DNA of 64,000 nucleotides from positions 186,001 through 250,000 of the forward strand of contig NZ_RQHS01000012.1 of assembly GCF_004770895.1 (NCBI RefSeq), given 5' to 3'. A program made the translations under genes and the position numbers. This document shows, piece after piece, positions 48,608-58,884 of this stretch (position 1 is its first letter; every line of letters starts with the position of its first letter). Under the pieces are notes generated by a model. The model ran no database searches and was not told where the DNA came from. It worked only from the letters and a program-made list of their open reading frames with translations. This DNA comes from Leptospira dzoumogneensis (lineage in GTDB: Bacteria; Spirochaetota; Leptospiria; Leptospirales; Leptospiraceae).

Positions 48608-49912
48608 TCAGGCCGAAAGATCAGGATTATATAGGAAGAAGGCCCGTTCTAGAATGGATTTTAAACCGATCCCGTTCCTAAAATTCCCTTCTACTCTTAC
48701 TTCAGGAGGAAGAACTCTGTCCAAATCCCGATTGAACGCGTGAAGCTGAGGCCCATACACTGGAAGTGCATCTTTCCAAACAGTCACATAATGGTTCAAA
48801 GGGATCCCGCTTTCGGAGAATAATTTTTTACGATCTTCTTCCACTATGGAGATGATCTCTTCTTCCGTTTTGGAGGAAATTTCTCGATCTCCCGCACCAC
48901 CCATGATAAATGTTTCGGAATGTATTCCGTCGGAGGTCCTACCGGAGAATATAAAATCGTTAAATAAGATCCCTCTGGACCTGATCCCTAATTCGGAAGA
49001 AAAACTTTTATGATCTTTAGGGAATAATACTCCGAATCCTTTTTTACCATTTAATATGGAATCCTTTCCGAAACGGGTCACACTTACGATCGGTAATGTA
49101 TCCAACATTCCTTGGTAGGATTTGAATTCTTTATATTCTGATTTTAAAAGTTTTAGTGCTGTCCCTAGATTTGTCGCGATAGTGATCTTGGACTTAGGAT
49201 AAGCCGCTCTTAATTCTTTTAAGCTGGAAATATCCTGATTATACTTGATCTTTCCTTGAGAAGATACTCTCGCTTCTAAAGCTCCGAGCAAAGTCCCGAT
49301 CCCGCCTTTAAAACTTACCGTCCCTCTTCTTCCCGGAAGAAGTTTAGGTTTTCCTTTTCTGGAATTTCGAAGATGTAAGATATTTTTCCAAAGCGGGGCT
49401 TGTTCCGGTAAAAATTTTCCGAGAACAAGTTCTGCAGACATCGCATCCAGATCCCCCGCATAAATTCCGCCTAACGCAGGTTCCAGGATTTTACTGAGAG
49501 TTTTTTCTCCCAGTACTCTTTTGCCCCATTGGTAAATGGATTCTCCGGGAAGAGGCTGGGCAGGTACGGTTAATACCGAGAACGCCAAAGAGATTATTTC
49601 GAGAACGGAAAGAGGCATTCTTCTCATCTTTCCGTCTGAAAATATATAACGTTTTTTAGATGAAGGATTGGAGATTAGGATATCCAATCCTAAGCGGGAA
49701 GCGAGACTTTCCAATTCCCAACAATTTAAGATCCCGTTTGCCGCTCTTTCTACGATCCCGTATTCAGTGCGGACGGAACGGATGAGACCGCCCGAACTTT
49801 CTTTTTTTTCCAGCACTAATACGGACTCACCCTTCTCTAAGGAAAGGAATGCATGCAGAAGGCCGGTAAAGCCTGCGCCGATTACTATATGATCCGGAAC
49901 CCATTTCGCCAC
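48608..49912 (-). CDS. hemG: Protoporphyrinogen oxidase (HemG/HemY type)
   Basis: The 434-residue FAD enzyme starts at GTG with HIVIGAGFTGLLHAF (ADP-binding motif), then LVLEKKESSGGLIRS and a long middle domain with LEPALGGIYAGDLDAMSAEL, the typical substrate-binding segment of HemY-type enzymes. It oxidises protoporphyrinogen IX to protoporphyrin IX with oxygen as acceptor. It is the step before ferrochelatase. It stands about 1 kb downstream of hemN, with the DUF5683-like gene between them, on the same strand. Confidence 0.92.
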   Translation of the reverse strand: MAKWVPDHIVIGAGFTGLLHAFLSLEKGESVLVLEKKESSGGLIRSVRTEYGIVERAANGILNCWELESLASRLGLDILISNPSSKKRYIFSDGKMRRMPLSVLEIISLAFSVLTVPAQPLPGESIYQWGKRVLGEKTLSKILEPALGGIYAGDLDAMSAELVLGKFLPEQAPLWKNILHLRNSRKGKPKLLPGRRGTVSFKGGIGTLLGALEARVSSQGKIKYNQDISSLKELRAAYPKSKITIATNLGTALKLLKSEYKEFKSYQGMLDTLPIVSVTRFGKDSILNGKKGFGVLFPKDHKSFSSELGIRSRGILFNDFIFSGRTSDGIHSETFIMGGAGDREISSKTEEEIISIVEEDRKKLFSESGIPLNHYVTVWKDALPVYGPQLHAFNRDLDRVLPPEVRVEGNFRNGIGLKSILERAFFLYNPDLSA

Positions 49913-49993
49913 GGATACAAAGTAATGGGATGGAAACTATTGGCAATAAAATCCTAGATTTTCTTTCAAAAGGAAGAAAAGTTTTTATCAAGA

Positions 49994-50959
49994 TCAGAAA
50001 TCGAATCTGTAACCCATTGTATATTTGGTTTCCATTCCGGAGAAGGTCCCGTTGCCGGAAAATCCACTTCCTGCTCCAACACTGGAAGGCACCGCTGAAA
50101 TTACCATTCCCTTGCTTTGGCCGTCTGAGAACTGGACCACCGATTTGACGGAATTTGCAAAAAAATACGAATCAACGAGATTTATAAGATATATCACACC
50201 TAACACGTATAAGGTGCCTTGGTATTCTCTGAAGTTTTTATCCGCTTCATTTCTTTTTAACTGAACCTGGCTGGATTGATTCGCAAAATATGCATCAATT
50301 GGAGATAAAGAAGGGGTAGCTGCCGCCTGGGCTTGTCCGATCGCGGCAAGTGTCAAACTTTCTCTCGTATATGGATTTCCAAGATCTCCATATTCTTTCA
50401 CGGAAGTTCTATATACCCTGAATTTATCATACGCAACAAATGCGGTCATCGCAAACAGAGTAGGGAAGAGGATGGACTGGAACTTTCTATCCGTATAATA
50501 TTGACCCCAGCCTGGTACTGCTGCGGATCTCATGAGTGCGTTTAAAGGACGTTTCGCCTCTTGTTTGCGAAGTTCCTCCATGCGGCGGGCTTCTTCTTCG
50601 GCCGCTGCTTGTTTTTTTAGATCTTCTTCTTTTTGTTTCTCTTCTTCCAGATGTCTCTCGGCAGCTTCTTTATCTTCTAGTTCCTTTTTGTCCGCTGCGA
50701 GTTTGTCTTCTTCCTCTTTGCGGATCTTCTCCTCTTCGTCGTCGTTTATGTCTTGGAAAAGTATTTTAAGGATCAGGTCTTTATCTACTTTACGTTTTCC
50801 TGATTCTGTTTGGAGAAGAACGGAATGTTGGTTTTGAGTGATGATATCTCCTTTTACTTTTCCACCTTCTCTCAATAGAATGGTAACAGGAAAGATGCCG
50901 ACAGGAGCAAAAACGATCAATAGGATCGGTATAATTTTTTTTAAATGCAAAGATAACAT
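49994..50959 (-). CDS. DUF5683-like membrane protein with coiled coil
   Basis: The 321-residue protein has a signal peptide (IIPILLIVFAPVGIFPV), a small beta region (LLREGGKVKGDIITQNQ, LLQTESGKRKVDK), a long charged coiled coil (~75-140, Glu/Lys/Ala rich) and then ALMRSAAVPGWGQYYTDRKF, the DUF5683 signature, followed by two or three membrane helices. Proteins of this type are common in spirochaetes and lack known function. It lies between hemG and hemN on the same strand. Confidence 0.72.
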   Translation of the reverse strand: MLSLHLKKIIPILLIVFAPVGIFPVTILLREGGKVKGDIITQNQHSVLLQTESGKRKVDKDLILKILFQDINDDEEEKIRKEEEDKLAADKKELEDKEAAERHLEEEKQKEEDLKKQAAAEEEARRMEELRKQEAKRPLNALMRSAAVPGWGQYYTDRKFQSILFPTLFAMTAFVAYDKFRVYRTSVKEYGDLGNPYTRESLTLAAIGQAQAAATPSLSPIDAYFANQSSQVQLKRNEADKNFREYQGTLYVLGVIYLINLVDSYFFANSVKSVVQFSDGQSKGMVISAVPSSVGAGSGFSGNGTFSGMETKYTMGYRFDF

Positions 50960-51085
50960 TTCAAAAACGAAAAAGTGTTACGCCACTAAAGTCCCTAAAG
51001 TATTGGACGAAAAGAAATTAATTTCCAAATGAGTCCTTTCTAAAGGAAGAAACAGCTATTGGACCCGAATATTTCAGAAAGAGAG

Positions 51086-52435
51086 TCAAATAGACTGAGA
51101 AAATACCTTGGTTTCAGGACTTTTTCTTCTCAAACGCATGTCCAAACCTGTGCATGCATTCCTTAAGAAAGGCTTTCCCAGATCCGTTAAAACAAGGGTT
51201 TTTCCTTTCCACTCTATTAAATTATCGTCTTCCATACTGGCCAAATAGAGGCGAACCTCATCAAAAATCGGACCCGGAACCTCTACTTTACCCAAAGTAG
51301 AAAGTTTTAGAATGAGTTCTCTTTGGAGCAAATCTTCAGAATTCAATTTATGTCCCCTGAGTATCGCTTGTCCGTTTTCCGAAATTCTTCTTTGGTATTT
51401 TTTCAGGATCTTTTCGTTCTGATAGAAACAATCCCAACTATCCGAAATTGCAGACACGCCTAAACCTAAGAGTAGGTCGGTGGACTTGGTGGTATAACCC
51501 ATAAAATTGCGGTGAAGATTTCCGTCTTGATAAGCGGTGTATAATGAATCGGATTCTAAAGCAAAATGGTCCATTCCAATTTCTTTATATCCTGCGCTCA
51601 GGAAAAGTTCCCTTCCGATCTCATAAAGTTCTCTTTTCTCTTCTCCCTTAGGAAGATCATCTTCGGTAAATAATCTTTGTGCAGCCTTGATCCAAGGAAC
51701 GTGAGCATAACTGTAGAATGCGATACGATCCGGTCTAAGTTCCAAAGTTTTACGGATCGTTTCCTTCATACTCTCTTTGGTTTGTTTAGGAAGTCCATAG
51801 ATCAGATCGAAATTTACGGAATGATATCCTAATTTGCGAGAACCTTGTGTAATTGCTTCAGTCAATTCATAAGGTTGGATACGATTTACTAATCTTTGCA
51901 CTTCCGGATCGAAGTCCTGGACACCTAAGCTGATCCTTCTGAATCCATATTTTGCTAAAACTTCCAATTGTGAAAGCCTGGTCCTTCTCGGATCCACTTC
52001 TAAGGAGAATTCGGGAGAATCCGCTACATTCCAAGAATCTAAAATAGGTTTTAAGAGACTTTCCAGATTAGATTCGGAAAGATAAGTAGGAGATCCACCG
52101 CCCAAATGTAATTCTCTCAGCTCACGCTTAGTCAACTCAGGAAGTTCTTCTTGGTATTTCCTGAATTCTTGTAGAACTGTTTCTATATAAGGATCTTCTA
52201 CAGAATGGTTTTTGGTAATAGAAGTATTACATCCGCAAAATGAGCAGAGAGTTTCGCAGAATGGAATATGAAGGTATAATGCTACGGAAGAATCATCCGG
52301 AACCAACCTTCTGCGAAGCGCATCTATCCATTCTTCCCTGGTAGGATTATCTTCCCAATAGGGCACAGTAGGATAACTGGTATACCTAGGCGCCGGAACA
52401 TCGTATTTTCTAATTAGATCGGATTTGGAACTCAT
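51086..52435 (-). CDS. hemN: Oxygen-independent coproporphyrinogen III oxidase
   Basis: The 449-residue radical-SAM enzyme has HIPFCETLCSFCGC, which gives CX3CX2C for the [4Fe-4S] cluster and the extra Cys of HemN, then LGGGSPTYLSE and VNFDLIYGLPKQ. It decarboxylates coproporphyrinogen III to protoporphyrinogen IX without oxygen. Length is normal. It overlaps hemE by 4 nt (ATGA) at its start, so both are translated together from the hem operon. Confidence 0.95.
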   Translation of the reverse strand: MSSKSDLIRKYDVPAPRYTSYPTVPYWEDNPTREEWIDALRRRLVPDDSSVALYLHIPFCETLCSFCGCNTSITKNHSVEDPYIETVLQEFRKYQEELPELTKRELRELHLGGGSPTYLSESNLESLLKPILDSWNVADSPEFSLEVDPRRTRLSQLEVLAKYGFRRISLGVQDFDPEVQRLVNRIQPYELTEAITQGSRKLGYHSVNFDLIYGLPKQTKESMKETIRKTLELRPDRIAFYSYAHVPWIKAAQRLFTEDDLPKGEEKRELYEIGRELFLSAGYKEIGMDHFALESDSLYTAYQDGNLHRNFMGYTTKSTDLLLGLGVSAISDSWDCFYQNEKILKKYQRRISENGQAILRGHKLNSEDLLQRELILKLSTLGKVEVPGPIFDEVRLYLASMEDDNLIEWKGKTLVLTDLGKPFLRNACTGLDMRLRRKSPETKVFSQSI

Positions 52436-53454
52436 ACGAATGCCTCACGTATCGTACTTACGAAAGTTCTAATATTCGCTTCCGGGGTTTTTGGAAGGAC
52501 TCCATGCCCTAAACCGCAGACCCATCCTGCTCTTTTTTCGGGGACCAGATCCAAAAACGGCCTGATCCAACGATTTAAATATTTCTTAAATTCCCCAGGC
52601 TCCATAAATAATAATGCCTGATCGAAATTTCCCTGCACAAAATGAGATCCGTTTCCCAAAAAGCCGACGATGTCCGTTCTATGATCCATTCCGAATCCGG
52701 TCAGACCGGAAACTTCTCTAAGGGATTGTAAAGACCCAGGTGCAAGATTTTTAGCATAATAACCGATCTTACCCGGAAATGCTTCCACCAAAACCTTGAT
52801 CGTAGGTAAAATTGCTTCTTGGAAAAATACAGGAGAAGCGTCTCCCGCGGCCGTATCAAAGATCATTACGATCTCTGCGCCGCCTTCCAATTGTAAGCGT
52901 ATATTCTCTTTTAATAAAGCCAGCATCTTCTCGTAGAAACCTTCTCTCAGCTCCGCAGAAACTTTAGGAAGTATTAGATTTCCATCATGTTTCCCTTGAG
53001 TGGCATAACAGAATAATGTCCAAGGTCCTCCTATAAATCCGATCAAGGATTTATCCTTAGGAATCCTCTTTCTGGTGCGGATCACGGCCTCTTTCTGGAA
53101 TCCCATAAATTCCACCGCTTGCTCCAAAGGATAAAACTTATTCAGATCTTCTAATGTGGAAAGATGCCATCCTAGTTTCGGGCCTTCATCTCCGAAACGT
53201 AGTCCCATTCCGAATGCTTCTAAAGGGAAAAGAATATCGGAAAATAAAATTGCGGTATCAAAATCAAAATCATCCACAGGACCGAAAGCGACTTCCGCAG
53301 CAAGTTCGGGAACTTTGCATAATTCTTCGAAAGAATGTTTTTTTCTTAAATTTTGGTAATGCCAATGATATCGGCCCGCCTGGCGCATCATCCAGATCGG
53401 AGGAGTTGTTTGGGGCTCTAACTTAAGCGCTGCTTGGAATCTAGTATTAGACAT
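52432..53454 (-). CDS. hemE: Uroporphyrinogen decarboxylase
   Basis: The 340-residue protein has WMMRQAGRYHWHY (the signature motif RQAGRY), DFDTAILFSDILFPLEAFGM and GFIGGPWTLFCYAT. It converts uroporphyrinogen III to coproporphyrinogen III. Asp in FSDIL is the conserved catalytic position. ATG 53454 is within the hemR stop region (8-nt overlap) and the stop overlaps hemN. In Leptospira this gene belongs to the hem cluster controlled with hemKR. Confidence 0.97.
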   Translation of the reverse strand: MSNTRFQAALKLEPQTTPPIWMMRQAGRYHWHYQNLRKKHSFEELCKVPELAAEVAFGPVDDFDFDTAILFSDILFPLEAFGMGLRFGDEGPKLGWHLSTLEDLNKFYPLEQAVEFMGFQKEAVIRTRKRIPKDKSLIGFIGGPWTLFCYATQGKHDGNLILPKVSAELREGFYEKMLALLKENIRLQLEGGAEIVMIFDTAAGDASPVFFQEAILPTIKVLVEAFPGKIGYYAKNLAPGSLQSLREVSGLTGFGMDHRTDIVGFLGNGSHFVQGNFDQALLFMEPGEFKKYLNRWIRPFLDLVPEKRAGWVCGLGHGVLPKTPEANIRTFVSTIREAFV

Positions 53455-54139
53455 TTTTTAAGTCTCCAATCCATTGGTAACCGACTCCTCTCACGGAACG
53501 GATCGCATCTTCGCCTTTGTCTCCGAAGGCTTGGCGTAATCTAACAATGGAATTATCTATAGTTCTATTTGTAGGGAATTTTTCCTCTCCCCAAAGGCGG
53601 TCTAGGATCTCGTCACGGCTAACCGTTCTTCCTCTTTCCTCCACTAAAAAGTTCAAGAGAGCGCAGTCTCTTTTGGAAAGATGGATCTCTTCTTTGGATG
53701 GAGTATGGATACAATATCCGTAAAAATCCAGAAGATAACCTTCGTATGAATATTTAGCCTGTTTTATGGAATGTTTATGAGATTCTAATACATGTTTGAC
53801 CCTAATCAACAATTCCTTTAAGTGGAACGGCTTAGGTATAAATTCTTCTGCGCCAAGTTCGAAACCTCTCAAACGTTCGGGCGCTCCCGAATGTGCGGTT
53901 AAAAATAAAAATGGAGGACAATCTTTTCTGGATTTTAATTCTTCCGCTAACTCGAATCCGTCTCCGTCAGGCAGACGAACATCTAAAAGAATAAGATCGG
54001 GTTTGGAATCCGCAGCCAAAACTTTTGCGGACTGAGCGGAAACGGTCCAAACCATTTCGTATCCTTCTTTCTCCAAACGTTCTTTTAAGGTTTCACCTAA
54101 AGAGCGGTCGTCTTCCACTAATAATAATTTCGCTTTCAT
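53447..54139 (-). CDS. hemR: OmpR-type response regulator HemR
   Basis: The 230-residue regulator has acidic pocket ED-D (9-11), phospho-acceptor Asp53 in LLDVRLPDGDG and a winged-helix DNA-binding domain (LSKRDCALLNFLVEE, DNSIVRLRQAFGDKG). It is coupled to the histidine kinase by a 4-nt overlap. In Leptospira, HemR binds hem-boxes (TGACA-N6-TGACA) to control haem genes. A perfect hem-box is present upstream of hemA here, which makes the assignment strong. Confidence 0.95.
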   Translation of the reverse strand: MKAKLLLVEDDRSLGETLKERLEKEGYEMVWTVSAQSAKVLAADSKPDLILLDVRLPDGDGFELAEELKSRKDCPPFLFLTAHSGAPERLRGFELGAEEFIPKPFHLKELLIRVKHVLESHKHSIKQAKYSYEGYLLDFYGYCIHTPSKEEIHLSKRDCALLNFLVEERGRTVSRDEILDRLWGEEKFPTNRTIDNSIVRLRQAFGDKGEDAIRSVRGVGYQWIGDLKNV

Positions 54140-55065
54140 ACGCCGCTTCTCCTTTGAGAAGAATAAGAGGGTAGAATAAGCTCTGCCGAAAATCCTCCCG
54201 ACTCTGAATTTCGAACGGAGAAGTTCCCGCCCATTCTTCCGGCCAATTTTTCAGCGATATACAACCCGACTCCGGTGCCGCTTGTGCTCGTATGTCTTAA
54301 GAATAATCTTCCTAATAATTTAAAATCACCGGAGAATCCCTTACCGTTGTCTTCGAATTTGAATTTGATCTTATCTCCGGAAACAGGTTCGGAAAGGATT
54401 TTTACCTGAGTGGCTCCTCCATGCTGCACGGAGTTTTCCAAAAGATTTCTAAAAATACTTTCGAGTGCTCTTCTATCCGCTAACACTTTGGTTTCTTTCC
54501 ATTCCGTCCGAATGTCCAACTCGGACCATTCTTCTCTTAGACTTTCTTCCCAGTGTCGAAGGTCCAACTCTTCTAAATATAATCCTTCGGATCTCATGAG
54601 GCTTGCCAGATACAATGCCTTGTTCATCTGGGATTCGATCCGATCCGAGTCTTTTAATAATCTATGAAGAAGTTTATCTTTTCCCGCATCCACACCTTCT
54701 TCCAGCAGACTTTCCGCTTGCAGCCTAAGACTCGCCAAAGGTGTTTTCATTTCATGAGTGACTGTGGAGAAAAAATCGTGGATGAGTTTATTTCTTTTTT
54801 CTTCCCTAAATGTAAGCCATATTAATGTGGCGCCGCCGCTTACTAATAAGAATAGGAAGAAGGTCCCTTCCATTTTGATCATGGCACTTTGTCTTTCTAA
54901 TTTTTCTAAAAAATCTATATCGATCCGAGATCCTAGGCGGGAGGCGAGTTCGGTCGCCATTCTATTCTGTCTTAATCCTAAAAAAAGCCACCAGACCCCG
55001 AGAGACACGGTGGTCAAAACCCAGACCACCGATAAAACAATCTTTTTAGAATCGAAGACCTTCAT
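54136..55065 (-). CDS. hemK: Histidine kinase HemK
   Basis: The 309-residue kinase has two membrane helices (11-30; 67-85) with a short periplasmic loop, the phosphorylation motif [18 protein letters not shown]-box [20 protein letters not shown] and [11 protein letters not shown]. It should phosphorylate HemR, encoded directly downstream with a 4-nt overlap. In Leptospira the HemKR system regulates haem synthesis. The sensory loop is short, so haem could be sensed in the membrane (inference). The name should not be confused with prmC, also once called hemK. Confidence 0.93.
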   Translation of the reverse strand: MKVFDSKKIVLSVVWVLTTVSLGVWWLFLGLRQNRMATELASRLGSRIDIDFLEKLERQSAMIKMEGTFFLFLLVSGGATLIWLTFREEKRNKLIHDFFSTVTHEMKTPLASLRLQAESLLEEGVDAGKDKLLHRLLKDSDRIESQMNKALYLASLMRSEGLYLEELDLRHWEESLREEWSELDIRTEWKETKVLADRRALESIFRNLLENSVQHGGATQVKILSEPVSGDKIKFKFEDNGKGFSGDFKLLGRLFLRHTSTSGTGVGLYIAEKLAGRMGGNFSVRNSESGGFSAELILPSYSSQRRSGV

Positions 55066-56357
55066 ACTTTCAATTTTTTTAATGCGAAATCCGCTTTCTC
55101 CAATGTCTCGGAAAGTATTTTATCAGAATGAGCATAACTCAAAAAACCGACCTCATAACCGGAAGGAGCCAGATAGATCCCTTCCGCAAGAAGTGCGTGG
55201 AAAACTTTTGCAAAACCTTCCTTATGACCCGAAGGGATCTTATCCACGGTACGAATAGAGGAGGGGGACTTTTTATGGAACCAAAACAAAGAAGAATATA
55301 CACTGGAATCCCAATCTCCCTCCGGATCCCTCTCCCTTAAAATGGAAACCATTCCGGAAACAAAAGATTTGGTACGGTTTTCCAAAATATTCCATACATT
55401 CTCTTTTTCACATTTTTGGATGGTAGAAAGACCTGCCCTCATTCCAAAAGGACTAGCACTTAATGTTCCTGCCTGGTATACAGGCCCCTGAGGAGCAACC
55501 AGATCCAAAAGTTCAGCCTTTCCAGCGTAAGCTCCGACTGGAAATCCTCCTCCAATGATCTTTCCGTAAGTTACTAGATCAGGCGCGATTCCCAATTCTC
55601 CGCTCATTCCTTTTAGGCCTACCCGAAATCCACTGATCACCTCGTCGAAAAGTACAAGGCTTCCGTGTTTTCTGGCGATCTCTACGATCTTGGATAAGTA
55701 TTCTTTTCTTTGTATTAATAAACCGTAATTTGCAGGCAGAGGTTCTATGACTAATGCAGCGATACTTTTGCCTTCCTTTGCAAAAAGTTCCTCTACCGCT
55801 TTCTCATCGTCCAAAGGTAAAACTAAAGTATTTTTGATCAATTCAGAGCCGATACCTGCGCTATCGGAAGAAGATTCTCCCGCAAGTCCGGAGCCTGCCT
55901 TTACAAGCAATGCGTCCAAATGACCATGATAACATCCGTCGAATTTAAGGATCTTATCCCTGCCGGTTGCAGCACGGGCCACACGTAATGCGCTCATTAC
56001 TGCTTCCGTCCCGCTGTTCACGAATCTGATCTTTTCCACCCAAGGAATTCTGGACACGATCCATTCTGCAAGTTCCAAGGAATAAGGTTCTGCAGCTCCG
56101 AAACTCCAAGCAAGTTCCGCAGTTTCGGATACGATCTTTTGGACATCTTCGTCTCTATGTCCCAAGATCAATGGCCCGAAGCTTAAACAATAATCTATAT
56201 ATTCTTTTCCGGAAACATCCGTAAGTTTTGCACCTTTTCCCGATTGGAAGAATACAGGGTCTCCTCCTACGGAACGAAAGGATCTAACGGGAGAATGTAC
56301 TCCACCCGGTGCTACTTTTTTTGCTCTTTCAAAAAGTTCCTTGGAACTTGGAAACAT
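55062..56357 (-). CDS. hemL: Glutamate-1-semialdehyde 2,1-aminomutase
   Basis: I set the start at ATG 56357 ([20 protein letters not shown]), which shares one base with hemB's stop. The 431-residue PLP enzyme has [26 protein letters not shown] and the PLP-binding Lys in [16 protein letters not shown]. It makes 5-aminolevulinate from glutamate semialdehyde produced by HemA. Length fits the family. It overlaps hemK by 4 nt. Confidence 0.97.
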   Translation of the reverse strand: MFPSSKELFERAKKVAPGGVHSPVRSFRSVGGDPVFFQSGKGAKLTDVSGKEYIDYCLSFGPLILGHRDEDVQKIVSETAELAWSFGAAEPYSLELAEWIVSRIPWVEKIRFVNSGTEAVMSALRVARAATGRDKILKFDGCYHGHLDALLVKAGSGLAGESSSDSAGIGSELIKNTLVLPLDDEKAVEELFAKEGKSIAALVIEPLPANYGLLIQRKEYLSKIVEIARKHGSLVLFDEVISGFRVGLKGMSGELGIAPDLVTYGKIIGGGFPVGAYAGKAELLDLVAPQGPVYQAGTLSASPFGMRAGLSTIQKCEKENVWNILENRTKSFVSGMVSILRERDPEGDWDSSVYSSLFWFHKKSPSSIRTVDKIPSGHKEGFAKVFHALLAEGIYLAPSGYEVGFLSYAHSDKILSETLEKADFALKKLKV

Positions 56358-57322
56358 CAGCCTAAAATCTCCTTTCCTCTTCTTGCAGCATAAGTGATCA
56401 GATAAGATGCGCCCGCTCTGGAAAACACCTGCCATGTTTCTTTAAGAGCATCTTCAAATTTGCAAAATCCATTTTCCGCAAGTAACGCAATGGAGGCATA
56501 TTCTCCGCTTACTTGATAAGCGCCCACAGGCAATCCGGTTTGTTCTTTGATCGGTAAAATGAGATCGATGGAAGTGATGCCAGGCTTAACCATCAGAAGA
56601 TCTGCGCCTTCTTCCGTGTCTCTGATAGAAGAAAGAATAGAATCTTCCCTATTTCTTACATCGATTTGGTAAGAAGAACGATCTCCATGACCGGGAGCGG
56701 ACTCTGCTGCTTCTCTGAATGGACCATAAAAATGGCTCTTGAATTTCGTAGAATAACTCATGATCGGAACATGTTGGAAACCGTTGGAGTCCAGGATATT
56801 TCTGTGACTTCTGATCCTTCCATCCATCATATCGGAAGGGGAGATACCATCTGCACCCGATTCCGCATAACAAAGAGCTAACTCTGAAAGTCTTTTGACG
56901 GAACTTACATTGTCTATTCTACCCTTAGGATCCAAAAGCCCACAATGACCATGAGTGGTCAAAGAGCAAAGACAAGTATCTACCCAGAGAAATGCTTCCG
57001 GGAATTTGGATTTAATATTACCAATTACGTTTTTATAAAACGATTTCGGGATAGAATCATCCGACTTTTTTTCCGGAACCAAAAATAAAAGAAAATGTTC
57101 CACGCCATTTTTCAGATCAGATTCCACTTGAGACAAAATGGAATCTTGGCTGTCCCGGAATACTCCAGGCAAAGAGGACATTTTTTCCGGAGATTTCAAA
57201 CTTTCCGCCGCAAAGATGGGCTGGACCAGTTTTTTAGGATTCAAACTCTCCGAAGAGACCAAATTTCTGAGCGGAGCATTGAGTCTATTTCTTCTCAGGC
57301 CCAACAAACTCTCGAAACTCAT
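56357..57322 (-). CDS. hemB: Delta-aminolevulinic acid dehydratase (porphobilinogen synthase)
   Basis: ATG 57322 ([17 protein letters not shown]) overlaps the hemC stop by 4 nt. The 321-residue protein has the zinc-binding cysteines in [16 protein letters not shown] (Cys117, Cys119, Cys127), so it is the zinc-dependent type, and catalytic lysines in [13 protein letters not shown] and LLMVKPG. It joins two 5-aminolevulinate molecules into porphobilinogen. Confidence 0.97.
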   Translation of the reverse strand: MSFESLLGLRRNRLNAPLRNLVSSESLNPKKLVQPIFAAESLKSPEKMSSLPGVFRDSQDSILSQVESDLKNGVEHFLLFLVPEKKSDDSIPKSFYKNVIGNIKSKFPEAFLWVDTCLCSLTTHGHCGLLDPKGRIDNVSSVKRLSELALCYAESGADGISPSDMMDGRIRSHRNILDSNGFQHVPIMSYSTKFKSHFYGPFREAAESAPGHGDRSSYQIDVRNREDSILSSIRDTEEGADLLMVKPGITSIDLILPIKEQTGLPVGAYQVSGEYASIALLAENGFCKFEDALKETWQVFSRAGASYLITYAARRGKEILG

Positions 57323-58884
57323 ACAGCACCTCTTTTTGTAAGAAAATCCGGAATATGACCCTTGCAGGCTCTTTCCCAAGATTCAAAATTAGGGAACGCG
57401 AAAATTTTCGCAGAATCACCTAATGTTTTTCTAATATATTTATACGTGGCTCCGGTCCCGCAAGAATGAATTTTAGATCCTATTTCCGGATTTTTTTTAT
57501 AAGCCCTGTCAAATTGAGAAGCGCTCATCCAGAAAAAATGAGAATATCCGGAAAGATCAGGCTGTTCGGATTCAAAGTCCACTTTGTAAGTTACGAACCT
57601 TCTCCACACACCTTCAATGATATCACTCTCTTCATGAGTGAGCTTTATGAAATCGGGATTAGATTCGTAAAAGCTTACGATATTTTTGGCGTCTTCTTCA
57701 CCCAAACCGTCAGTGGAGCCGTTCACCCAAACATCTCTGGATGCTAATTTTTCCCAGGTTTTTGCGCCTGCTACGATAAAGACAGTCTCCGCTCCCGGCA
57801 ATTCCCAATCCTTAGGCAAAGAATCCGCGCGAGAAACAAACCAAAACTTTTCTTTCGGAATAGAAGCCTGCTGCACAGGAGAACGTTTCATTCTGAAACC
57901 CTGTCTTGGTTTCGGAAATACAAGATCTAAAGAAGAAGGGATCGGCAATTCTTCTCCCTTCCAACGATCAAACGCATCTAACTCGGAACCGGAATCGGTT
58001 TTGCCTCGAACGAACAGAAAATCAGCAGGTCCGCCTAAGATCACGGAAACTCCGATCTTTTGGTGGCAGCCCCCGCCGAAATAAGAAAGGATCTTCCTTT
58101 CTTCCAAGACTGCTTCTTCTTCCTTTCGGTTCAAAAGTGGGAGTAATAATTTTTTAGTCCTTTCGTCACCTTTTCTGATCTCAGCAGCAAGCGCACCCTG
58201 CGCAGGTGCATTCGGATTTTTTGATAAAGGAAGGACCATAAACAGTTCGTTTGCAATAGAAGTCCTGATCTCTTTTCTAAGTTCTGAATATTCTTCCGTA
58301 GTTGAAAAAGAAAAATTTTCGGAAAGAAGGCGATCTATCGCAGCCTTTGCAACCACAAGACCGGAAACCTCAGGATCGGATTTCCATTTGCGGAGCCTGG
58401 TCTGCACATTTCCTCTTACAGGATGAAAACTGATCGGTAAATTTTGGAGACGAGAGGGGAGTGCAGTCGGAAGAAATGCGGAAAGATTATACTCTCTTCT
58501 TGGACTGGAAGAATGGATCTTAATTTCTTTAGGAGGATTTTCGTAAGAAGATCTTTTAAATAGAAGAACATCTCTCTGATCCGCACGAGGAAGCACCATT
58601 AAAATTTCAGTGCCTTCGTGGCCTTCCAGATCCAGGTCCTTAAAGGAGTGAACGACTACATCCACATTTCCTTGAACAAGTTCCTTGGTTAAGTCTTGGG
58701 TGAATACACCTCTACTTCCCATCTTCCAAAGTGGAGTGTTTAGATCCTGATCACCGCTTGCTTCCTTGAAAAAAAGTCGGAGGTCCAACTCGGGATACAA
58801 TTTACGCAATTGATCTTGTACGAGGCAGGTCTGTAATTTTGCGAGGGAACTTTTTCGGGAACCGATTCTTAGAACGTCGGACAA
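57319..58884 (-). CDS. hemC: HemC-HemD fusion: hydroxymethylbilane synthase / uroporphyrinogen-III synthase
   Basis: The 521-residue protein starts with TTG inside the hemA end (16-nt overlap). Residues 1-~320 are HemC: VHSFKDL, SSPRREYNL, HPVRGNVQTRLRKW, NAPAQGALAAE and GGGCHQKIGV with Cys273 that binds the dipyrromethane cofactor. Residues ~340-521 have no HemC counterpart and look like the HemD fold (FIVAGAKTWEKL, FFWMSASQFDRAY, SCGTGATYKYIRK), which closes the tetrapyrrole ring. Fusion of both enzymes on one chain occurs in Leptospira. No separate hemD is in the operon, which fits. Confidence 0.92.
   Translation of the reverse strand: MSDVLRIGSRKSSLAKLQTCLVQDQLRKLYPELDLRLFFKEASGDQDLNTPLWKMGSRGVFTQDLTKELVQGNVDVVVHSFKDLDLEGHEGTEILMVLPRADQRDVLLFKRSSYENPPKEIKIHSSSPRREYNLSAFLPTALPSRLQNLPISFHPVRGNVQTRLRKWKSDPEVSGLVVAKAAIDRLLSENFSFSTTEEYSELRKEIRTSIANELFMVLPLSKNPNAPAQGALAAEIRKGDERTKKLLLPLLNRKEEEAVLEERKILSYFGGGCHQKIGVSVILGGPADFLFVRGKTDSGSELDAFDRWKGEELPIPSSLDLVFPKPRQGFRMKRSPVQQASIPKEKFWFVSRADSLPKDWELPGAETVFIVAGAKTWEKLASRDVWVNGSTDGLGEEDAKNIVSFYESNPDFIKLTHEESDIIEGVWRRFVTYKVDFESEQPDLSGYSHFFWMSASQFDRAYKKNPEIGSKIHSCGTGATYKYIRKTLGDSAKIFAFPNFESWERACKGHIPDFLTKRGAV

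Noticed and set aside
50532..50837. Ser-rich frame opposite the DUF5683-like gene
   Set aside because: It is the antisense of a Glu/Lys-rich coiled coil and reads as a low-complexity Ser repeat.
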